DNA of 64,000 nucleotides from Pseudoteredinibacter isoporae (lineage in GTDB: Bacteria; Pseudomonadota; Gammaproteobacteria; Pseudomonadales; Cellvibrionaceae). The notes beneath the pieces were generated by a model that was not told where the DNA came from, searched no databases, and saw only the letters and a program-made list of their open reading frames with translations. The DNA is taken from assembly GCF_011602085.1 (NCBI RefSeq), contig NZ_JAAONY010000002.1, positions 744,001 through 808,000 of the forward strand. Direction: 5' to 3'. Below are positions 58,097 to 64,000 of the stretch, one piece after another (position 1 is the stretch's first letter; each line of letters starts with the position of its first letter). The translations under genes and the position numbers were made by a program.

Positions 58097-59113
58097 TTAG
58101 AAATACCGTAGTGCCGTGGCCTTACCCCAGAACACCCGATAGGAGTATGCGGTATAGCCCAGAATAACAGGAACCACAATTACGGCACCCCAGAAAATAA
58201 AGCCTAAGGCTTCCGGCGCAGCCACAGCCTCGAACAAACTCAGGCGACCGGGAATTACATCCGGATAGAAGCTGACCACAATACCCTGAAAACAATTCAG
58301 GAACAACAACACAGCCAGCACAAAGGGTATCCAGCAGCCATAGTCATCTTCGGCGGGAACACGCTTCAAAACCTGATCCGATAAAACAAATAAGGCCGCG
58401 CTGACAATGGGAATCACCCACAACAATAAATTGTTCGGAAAGCTAAACCAGCGAGCGTAAACTTCCGGATTAATCCAGGGATTCACAATGCATACTGCCG
58501 CAATACCCAAAGCCATGAGTACACCACTGACTCGTGCGGTTTTTGCACTGTACTGTTGCAGTTCACCCTCGGTTTTCATCACCAGCCAGCAAGCCCCGAT
58601 ATAGGAATACGCCGCCGCCACACCAAAAGCGCTCAGCAAGGAAAACACAATCGTCAGGGAATCATCGGAAAAACCGCACACGTATTGCCCCAACATATAC
58701 CCTTGAGACAGTGCCACAATCAGTGAGCCGGATCTGAAAATATGATCCCACAAGCCCTTGTACTCCATCGCGACCTTGGCCCGGAAATCAAAGGCAACCC
58801 CTCGCAGAATAAGCCCCGCCAACATTAACGTTGCCGGAATATACAGCTCCTGAAGAAGAATGTTGTAAGCCTCGGGAAACGCAATCAGCATCAAACCAAT
58901 CGCCAATACCAGCCAGGTTTCATTGGCATCCCAGAATGGGCCGATGGATGCAATTTGGGTATCGCGCATGGCTTCATCATGACGGTGCAGCACGATACCT
59001 ACCCCCAAATCGTAACCATCCAAAATTGCATACACCAAAACGGCCAGCGCCATCAAACCGATAAAGATAGGCCCAAGATAGTTCGGATCAATCAATGCAT
59101 TGAAAATATTCAT
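58097..59113 (-). CDS. cydB: Cytochrome d ubiquinol oxidase subunit II (CydB/CioB)
   Basis: A 338-residue inner-membrane subunit with about nine helices. Conserved blocks are YAILDGYDLGVG, GPFWDANETWLVLAIGLMLIAFPEAY and RGVAFDFRAK. It pairs with CydA to reduce O2 with quinol without pumping protons. Its ATG follows the cydA stop by one base, so translation is coupled. No cydX-like small gene follows in the 58022-58096 gap, which contains only the upstream convergent terminator. Confidence 0.95.
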   Translation of the reverse strand: MNIFNALIDPNYLGPIFIGLMALAVLVYAILDGYDLGVGIVLHRHDEAMRDTQIASIGPFWDANETWLVLAIGLMLIAFPEAYNILLQELYIPATLMLAGLILRGVAFDFRAKVAMEYKGLWDHIFRSGSLIVALSQGYMLGQYVCGFSDDSLTIVFSLLSAFGVAAAYSYIGACWLVMKTEGELQQYSAKTARVSGVLMALGIAAVCIVNPWINPEVYARWFSFPNNLLLWVIPIVSAALFVLSDQVLKRVPAEDDYGCWIPFVLAVLLFLNCFQGIVVSFYPDVIPGRLSLFEAVAAPEALGFIFWGAVIVVPVILGYTAYSYRVFWGKATALRYF

Positions 59114-59114
59114 C

Positions 59115-60488
59115 TTAAGCTCCTGTTATTGTCGCGTTTACATCAGCGATTTGTTTATTTTCTGGAACGCCGGGCGCCTCCAGCTTGGCGGATTTTCTAG
59201 CCATCAGAAATACCGTGTGGATATAAGCCCAAAGCAAACCGCAATACAGCGTTGCGTAGATCAGCAAGGAAAACAGTACATTGCCTTCAGGGATGGTCGT
59301 GGCAGCTTCTGAGGTTCGCAGCACCCCCTGCACAAGAAATGGTTGACGACCAATCTCGCTGACATACCAACCCGCCAGCGTCGCAAGCCAACCCGAAAAG
59401 GTCATAGCCACCGAAGCTTTTAGCAACCAGGGGCTGGCGTCTTCCCTGCGCCACAACTGCCAACTCAAGGTCCAGGAAATCAGCAGCATCAACAAACCAC
59501 AGCCCACCATGACTCTAAAACTCCAGAATACGGGAGCCACCGGAGGATGTTCACCTTTAAATTCATTCAAGCCCTTGATTTCACCATCCGCCTCGTGGGT
59601 GAGAATCCAGCTGGCCATATTGGGAATGCCAATCTCGAAATGATTTTCACGAGCCTCTTCATCCGGCAAAGCAAATAACAACAGATCTGCGCCACGTTCG
59701 GTTTCCCAGACGCCTTCCATCGCAGCAACTTTGGCAGGCTGATGCTCAAGGGTATTTAAACCGTGTAAATCACCCACAAAAATTTGCACCGGCATTGCAA
59801 CCGCGGCAACCAATGCCCCGAGACGCAGGGTGATTCTTGGCGCCGGCTTATGGTCACCTTTTAATAAACGATAGGCCGACACTCCCATTAAGAGAAAGCA
59901 GGCGGTAATCAGTGAGGCCAGCAACATATGGAAGAAACGATAGGGAAATGAAGGATTAAAAATGACGGCCCACCAATCGACGGGGAACGCCACACCGTCG
60001 CGCAATTCAAACCCGGTAGGCGTTTGCATCCAGGAGTTCAAAGCCAAAATCCAAAACGCCGATGCCGTCGTACCCAACGCGACAATCGCGGTTGCAATGG
60101 TATGCATTCGGGGAGAAACGCGATCGACACCAAACAGCATGACGCCCAGAAACGTCGCTTCCAAAAAGAACGCCGTAAGCACCTCATAACCCAGCAATGG
60201 ACCGGCGATATTCCCCACTCGCTCCATAAAGCCTGGCCAGTTGCTGCCAAACTGGAACGACATGGTAATTCCGCTCACCACACCCAAGGCAAAGGTTAAT
60301 GCAAAAATCTTTACCCAGAAACGGTAACAACGCATCCAGACTTCGTCGCCCGTCTGGTGCAAACGAATTTTGAAAAACAGCAATGCCCAGCACAGGGCAA
60401 TCGTGATGGTGGGAAATAAGATATGAAAGCTGATATTCAGGGCGAACTGAACCCTCGATAACATGACAGTATCGATCACAATATCCAT
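59115..60488 (-). CDS. cydA: Cytochrome ubiquinol oxidase subunit I (CydA, CIO-like short form)
   Basis: A 457-residue haem b/d subunit. His22 (in NISFHILFP) matches the haem b595 ligand His19 of E. coli. FRVMVGCGLLMLLISW has the Met ligand region, and Glu102 and Glu110 (GYEVLTAFFLEATF) match Glu99 and Glu107. FFHMLLASLIT holds the second haem b558 His. The quinol loop is short, as in the cyanide-insensitive oxidase (CIO) group. It gives respiration at low O2, under nitric oxide or cyanide. It lies 63 bases after gbsR. Confidence 0.95.
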   Translation of the reverse strand: MDIVIDTVMLSRVQFALNISFHILFPTITIALCWALLFFKIRLHQTGDEVWMRCYRFWVKIFALTFALGVVSGITMSFQFGSNWPGFMERVGNIAGPLLGYEVLTAFFLEATFLGVMLFGVDRVSPRMHTIATAIVALGTTASAFWILALNSWMQTPTGFELRDGVAFPVDWWAVIFNPSFPYRFFHMLLASLITACFLLMGVSAYRLLKGDHKPAPRITLRLGALVAAVAMPVQIFVGDLHGLNTLEHQPAKVAAMEGVWETERGADLLLFALPDEEARENHFEIGIPNMASWILTHEADGEIKGLNEFKGEHPPVAPVFWSFRVMVGCGLLMLLISWTLSWQLWRREDASPWLLKASVAMTFSGWLATLAGWYVSEIGRQPFLVQGVLRTSEAATTIPEGNVLFSLLIYATLYCGLLWAYIHTVFLMARKSAKLEAPGVPENKQIADVNATITGA

Positions 60489-60551
60489 GATTTACCTCGT
60501 GGATCAAAAGAGAGAGGAGCGTTTCAGCCCCGAAGCAGACGTGTACCGGCG

Positions 60552-61106
60552 CTAACTATCCGGCCCGCGCAAACTGAGCTTATCGGTAAACTCAAGAACC
60601 TTCCCCATGCCACTGCCGAGCTTCATCAATGTTTTCAGCTTTTGAGGGGGCATGGTCAGCAATTCATCGGCCCAACCACTGCAGAGTTCGAGGAGGTCAT
60701 GAATCTCCTGCATTTTCTCCTGGGCATAGGCCTCTTGCTCATTAGCCGGGGATTCCAACAAAGTATCTCTCAGCAAACTCAAGGTGGGCTCCACCTCGCG
60801 ACGGCGGCGCTCTTCCAACACTCGAATGGCCATATCCCAGATACTTCCAGCGGCGGTAAAGTATTCTTTGCGGTCTCCAGGAATGCGCTTTTCCTGCAGC
60901 AAGCGCCAGGACTGAAGCTCTTTCAGCCCCATACTGACGTTACCGCGCGAGATATTCAGGGCCTCACTGAGATCATTGGCACACAATGGATGCTCACTGA
61001 GCACGATCAAGGCGTACATCTGCCCCACCGTTCGATTAAACCCCCAACGGCTGCCCATCTCACCAAAATGGTAAACAAAGGCCTCGATCTGTGGAGTCAT
61101 AGTCAT
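60552..61106 (-). CDS. GbsR/MarR family transcriptional regulator
   Basis: A 184-residue winged-helix repressor of the GbsR group. The N-terminus EAFVYHFGEMGSRWGFNRTVGQMYALIVLSEHPLCANDLSEALNISRGNVSMGLKELQSWRLL is the conserved HTH, followed by a C-terminal helical part (EERRRREVEPTLSLLRDTLLESPANEQEAYAQEKM). GAGGTA precedes the ATG. It is the first gene of a gbsR-cydA-cydB unit with a strong palindrome in front, so it probably represses its own oxidase operon. The inducing signal is unknown. Confidence 0.9.
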   Translation of the reverse strand: MTMTPQIEAFVYHFGEMGSRWGFNRTVGQMYALIVLSEHPLCANDLSEALNISRGNVSMGLKELQSWRLLQEKRIPGDRKEYFTAAGSIWDMAIRVLEERRRREVEPTLSLLRDTLLESPANEQEAYAQEKMQEIHDLLELCSGWADELLTMPPQKLKTLMKLGSGMGKVLEFTDKLSLRGPDS

Positions 61107-61123
61107 AACATTACCTCGGCTAA

Positions 61124-61186
61124 TTCAATAATTTCTGTATTTTCAGAAATTATTGAAAGTTTAGAACTTTAATTGCCCCAGATCAA
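61124..61186 (-). promoter_or_regulatory. gbsR-cydAB promoter with perfect 14-bp-arm operator
   Basis: On the minus strand TTGATC (61186-61181), a 17-base spacer and TAAACT (61163-61158). The palindrome TTCAATAATTTCTG-N6-CAGAAATTATTGAA (61157-61124, arms 14 bp) starts right after the -10 and covers the start point. It is a convincing autoregulatory operator for the GbsR-type protein. Confidence 0.8.
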
Positions 61187-61348
61187 GGGTTCAGCTGTAA
61201 ATGATTTATACGTGACGTGCTCTGGATTTACCTTCCCGGCACTGGAAGCTTGTCTGACCGGACTTAAGATTCTTAATTTTGTAAGGCCAACAAGCTTCAT
61301 TGGCCAAATTACTTGCAAAAAGAAACTCGTGAGGCAAATTTCTCTTTT

Positions 61349-61377
61349 TTGACTGGCTATCAAGCGGCGGCTATGGC
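61349..61377 (+). promoter_or_regulatory. Candidate sigma70 promoter of the lipoprotein/S9 peptidase operon
   Basis: TTGACT (61349-61354), a 17-base spacer and TATGGC (61372-61377). It lies 49 bases before the lipoprotein ATG. The -10 is moderate. The rest of the 61187-61425 gap shows nothing else. Confidence 0.45.
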
Positions 61378-61425
61378 AAATTTAGGCGCCTAAAAATCAA
61401 AGTCATCCATCACAGAGGAAGTGTC

Positions 61426-61995
61426 ATGGTTCAAGATTTGAATCGCCGCATTATTTCTATTTTTCTTGTAGTAAGTGTTCTTATTTTGAGCAGTTGTGCC
61501 AGTCGAGTCAGCACTGTGCAATCCGATACTGCAAAACCTATCAAAAACAGCGAAGGGTATTTACTACTCGGCCTCTCCTCCAATATGTATTTGGAATTCA
61601 TCGTCATTGATGGTGAAAGCAAAATCATGTTTACCAAGGATGATGTGCGTTATAACAGCAATTATTTATTCACTGCCCTGCCAGCAGGTGAATATCGAAT
61701 TAAGTCCGTCAAAACAGGCCGATATACTGGATACAGTTTACTTGGAGACATTTGGTCTTTTTCCGTAGCTCCGGGAACCATCAGCTACGTTGGAGATTTT
61801 AAGTTTGAACGTCGGAACTGGAACAACGACATGTTGATTGTTAATCGCTCCTCGTATGCTTACGAATTTATGAAGGAACGCTTCCCCAATTTATTGAAGG
61901 CGCACTCAATCACCTATACGGGGCAAAAAGAAGATCGATTTTTTGAGCTGATGCAAAGTGGAGAAATCAGCGCTAGCAAAGGAGTGGAAAAATGA
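61426..61995 (+). CDS. Hypothetical lipoprotein, coupled to an S9 peptidase
   Basis: A 189-residue protein with a GAGGAAG ribosome site and a lipobox LSSC (Cys24). The mature domain is beta-rich: GYLLLGLSSNMYLEFIVIDGE, FTALPAGEYRIKSVKTGRY, SVAPGTISYVGDFKF. It is reminiscent of DUF2846-type lipoproteins, but the match is weak. Its stop codon overlaps the next ATG (ATGA), so it is made with the peptidase. The function is unknown. Confidence 0.72.
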   Translation: MVQDLNRRIISIFLVVSVLILSSCASRVSTVQSDTAKPIKNSEGYLLLGLSSNMYLEFIVIDGESKIMFTKDDVRYNSNYLFTALPAGEYRIKSVKTGRYTGYSLLGDIWSFSVAPGTISYVGDFKFERRNWNNDMLIVNRSSYAYEFMKERFPNLLKAHSITYTGQKEDRFFELMQSGEISASKGVEK

Positions 61996-64000
61996 CGTTG
62001 AGGTTTATTAAATTTTTCCTGATCATTCAATTCAGTTTGATCAGCAACATGGGCTTTTCCAAGCCAATCCCCCCTGAAGACCTATTCAGAAGCAATGATA
62101 TTAATACTGCGGCATTAAGCCCTGGAGGTGAGTATCTCGCGATCTTTAAATATGAAGAAGACCGCACACTCATCGATTTGACCTTCACAGATAGCATGAT
62201 CCAACATGAAATTATTTCATTTCCATATGATAAAACAGCTCGCTTGCTGGATCTGGAATGGCTGGACGCCACCACAATCCTTATCGACTATAAACATAAA
62301 AGTAGTAAAGACAGAAGACAGGCCATTCTACCGATCAAGTTCAAAGACGATGGTACACCCTACACAAAAGCCAAGCGCATTTGGGCAAAAGGCTACATAG
62401 TAGACAATTTAATCGATAAACCCGGAACAGTCCTTTTTGCCCAAAACGATGGCAGTAGCAGTAAACCTGAAGTCAAGTTGTACTATGCTGACTACAAAAC
62501 ACTGATGGACAATAAGGTAGCGGAGAACGCTAAGCTCTTTCCGATTCAGGCACCATCGGCCTTTATGATATTTTCCAGTCATTCAGACAAAGAGCTGCTG
62601 TCTGTCTCAGTCGATTTCGAAGAAGAAAGTGTCTACATATACTATCTCACGGAGGGGATGAAAGAGTGGCAAGTTGCAACAACCGTTGATCAAGAAAGCT
62701 TCAACTTCAATCCCATTGGAATTCTGGACGAACACACACTGGCTGTTCTAAGTAATGATGAATCCGATTTAACCGGCTTATATAAGTATGACCTTAAAAC
62801 AAAAAACCTGGGCGAACTCATTTATGCTCACCCGAAATATGATCTATTGGGCGCCAAGATAAACCCAAAAACAAAGCTGCTGGAAACTGTTGCCTATCTC
62901 GATCACGGACAACTCGTCACCAAATTCTTCTCCAAAACCCAAGTCGATACGAAAGCCAAATTGGATAGAGCTTTCCCAAATCAGCAACTTGCCATTGTCG
63001 GTGAAGGGAAAGATTCCCAGAATGCTCTTGTCTTTGTATTCTCCAGTGACAATCCAGGCCAATATTATTTGTTCGACAAAAAAAATTCCAAGGCTGAACT
63101 CGTGGGAGAACTTCGAGGCGATCTGGATAAAAACTCACTCAGTGAAGCTCAAAACCTGACTGTGCTGAACAATGAAGGTCAAGAGCTGGAATCTATTCTA
63201 ACCCGCCCTAAAGAGGGAAGTAACGGTGTTCTCATTGTGAACCCTCATGGTGGCCCGATTGGGGTTCGTGATGCACAGTACTTTGATCGCCAGATTCAAT
63301 TTTTAACCAGCCGTGGCTACACAGTACTGCAAGTTAACTTTCGGGGTTCAGAAGGTTTCGGCAAAAAGTTTTTGGAAGCTGGCATTGCCCAATTTGGTAA
63401 GGCCATTGAAGAAGACATTAGCTCTGTTGTCGATCATGTCATTAAGACAGATAGCTATCAGCATGTTTGTGCCATGGGAACGAGCTATGGCGGTTACTCT
63501 TCAGTAATGCTGGCAATCAAACACCCGGATGTTTACGACTGTGTGATTGCGGCATTTGGCGTCTATGATTTACCTCTTATATTTAACAGCAGAAATATCG
63601 ACGACGTTGATGGCAGTATTGAAAGTTATGAGCAGATTCTTGGGCGTATGCGCAAGGAATTGTGGGACTATTCTCCGCTATATCAAGCCGACAAGCTGGA
63701 AGCCCCAACTCTTCTAATCGCAGGATATGAGGATGAAATTGCGCCCATTGAACAAAGCAATCGCTTCAAAATGCGACTGGAACAGCTAAATAAACCGCTT
63801 GAAACTCTGTTTTACAAAAAGAGTGGCCATGGTCACCACCGCTGGTATGACGATATACATCACAATCTTTATGTCGATGACTTTATTCGAAGAACCTTGG
63901 GACTGCCTCCCGCGTACACAGAAGATCAACAAGAACTTCTCATTGATCAATATAAGCGAATAGCCGATGGTTTGGATGCCAATGGGCTTGTTGATCGACG
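61992..64000 (+). CDS. S9 family peptidase (prolyl oligopeptidase-like), 3' end beyond the window
   Basis: An uninterrupted frame of 669 codons from ATG 61992 to the window end. A signal peptide (FIKFFLIIQFSLISNMGFS) is followed by a beta-propeller-type N-domain of roughly 370 residues. The hydrolase domain starts near VLIVNPHGGPIG. The triad is Ser498 in GTSYGGYS, Asp581 in AGYEDEIAP and His613 in KSGHGHH. It overlaps the lipoprotein stop by four bases. It probably cleaves short peptides in the periplasm; the AT-richer composition differs from the upstream operons. The true C-terminus is not in view. Confidence 0.88.
   Translation, partial: MTLRFIKFFLIIQFSLISNMGFSKPIPPEDLFRSNDINTAALSPGGEYLAIFKYEEDRTLIDLTFTDSMIQHEIISFPYDKTARLLDLEWLDATTILIDYKHKSSKDRRQAILPIKFKDDGTPYTKAKRIWAKGYIVDNLIDKPGTVLFAQNDGSSSKPEVKLYYADYKTLMDNKVAENAKLFPIQAPSAFMIFSSHSDKELLSVSVDFEEESVYIYYLTEGMKEWQVATTVDQESFNFNPIGILDEHTLAVLSNDESDLTGLYKYDLKTKNLGELIYAHPKYDLLGAKINPKTKLLETVAYLDHGQLVTKFFSKTQVDTKAKLDRAFPNQQLAIVGEGKDSQNALVFVFSSDNPGQYYLFDKKNSKAELVGELRGDLDKNSLSEAQNLTVLNNEGQELESILTRPKEGSNGVLIVNPHGGPIGVRDAQYFDRQIQFLTSRGYTVLQVNFRGSEGFGKKFLEAGIAQFGKAIEEDISSVVDHVIKTDSYQHVCAMGTSYGGYSSVMLAIKHPDVYDCVIAAFGVYDLPLIFNSRNIDDVDGSIESYEQILGRMRKELWDYSPLYQADKLEAPTLLIAGYEDEIAPIEQSNRFKMRLEQLNKPLETLFYKKSGHGHHRWYDDIHHNLYVDDFIRRTLGLPPAYTEDQQELLIDQYKRIADGLDANGLVDR

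Overview
The window looks like chromosomal DNA of a marine gammaproteobacterium, most plausibly from the Cellvibrionales/Spongiibacteraceae neighbourhood. That placement is inferred from moderate GC, dense short-spaced operons, several TonB-dependent receptors, a CzcCBA metal pump, an unfused acyl-CoA dehydrogenase/APH-kinase operon and a cyanide-insensitive-type bd oxidase. I see no rRNA, tRNA, CRISPR array, prophage or transposase.

Layout. 1-5950: extended homogentisate (tyrosine/phenylacetate) degradation cluster: a divergent, cut-off MBL-fold gene, then FAD monooxygenase, DUF2783, hmgA, fahA and maiA, behind a strong promoter/operator. 5987-10015: polysaccharide deacetylase, type-B carboxylesterase lipoprotein, ketopantoate-reductase-like gene. 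10210-11928: copper-type MerR regulator plus a Cys-pair-rich permease behind a textbook 19-bp-spacer MerR promoter. 12105-15248: small secreted/lipoprotein genes, nitronate monooxygenase, DUF4269. 15265-21552: czcI-like/czcCBA metal efflux operon. 21896-22576: OmpA-type lipoprotein. 22667-24828: AT-rich block with an RDD protein, two small membrane proteins and a PD-(D/E)xK-like protein, followed by a 108-bp structured inverted repeat. 25110-29577: divergent DPP-IV-like and M1 exopeptidases. 29713-31273: TetR-YciI-Tag operon with two operators. 31389-37656: transport and housekeeping genes (ThrE, HD phosphohydrolase, NhaA, epoxide-hydrolase-like, LysE, orphan ABC ATPase), then another structured inverted repeat (37774-37915).

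38165-52082 is the most accessory-looking part. On the minus strand it reads TonB receptor, sulfatase, Na+-symporter, second TonB receptor, amidohydrolase and AraC regulator. A divergent MarR regulator with an MFS transporter and a convergent LysR gene complete it. This resembles an uptake and catabolic locus for an unknown, probably sulfated, compound. 52305-57985 is an operon of histidine phosphatase, acyl-CoA dehydrogenase, APH-like kinase, quinone oxidoreductase and two SDRs, the unfused form of the ACAD10/11 arrangement. 58097-61186 is a gbsR-cydA-cydB operon with a perfect 14-bp-arm operator. 61349-64000 carries a lipoprotein translationally coupled to an S9 peptidase that runs off the window.

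A recurring theme is local control. Palindromes sit directly after, or overlap, the -10 element in front of the hmg cluster, tetR, araC, the marR/receptor pair and gbsR. Two Rho-independent terminators abut the ribosome-binding region of the next co-directional gene in the receptor/sulfatase locus.
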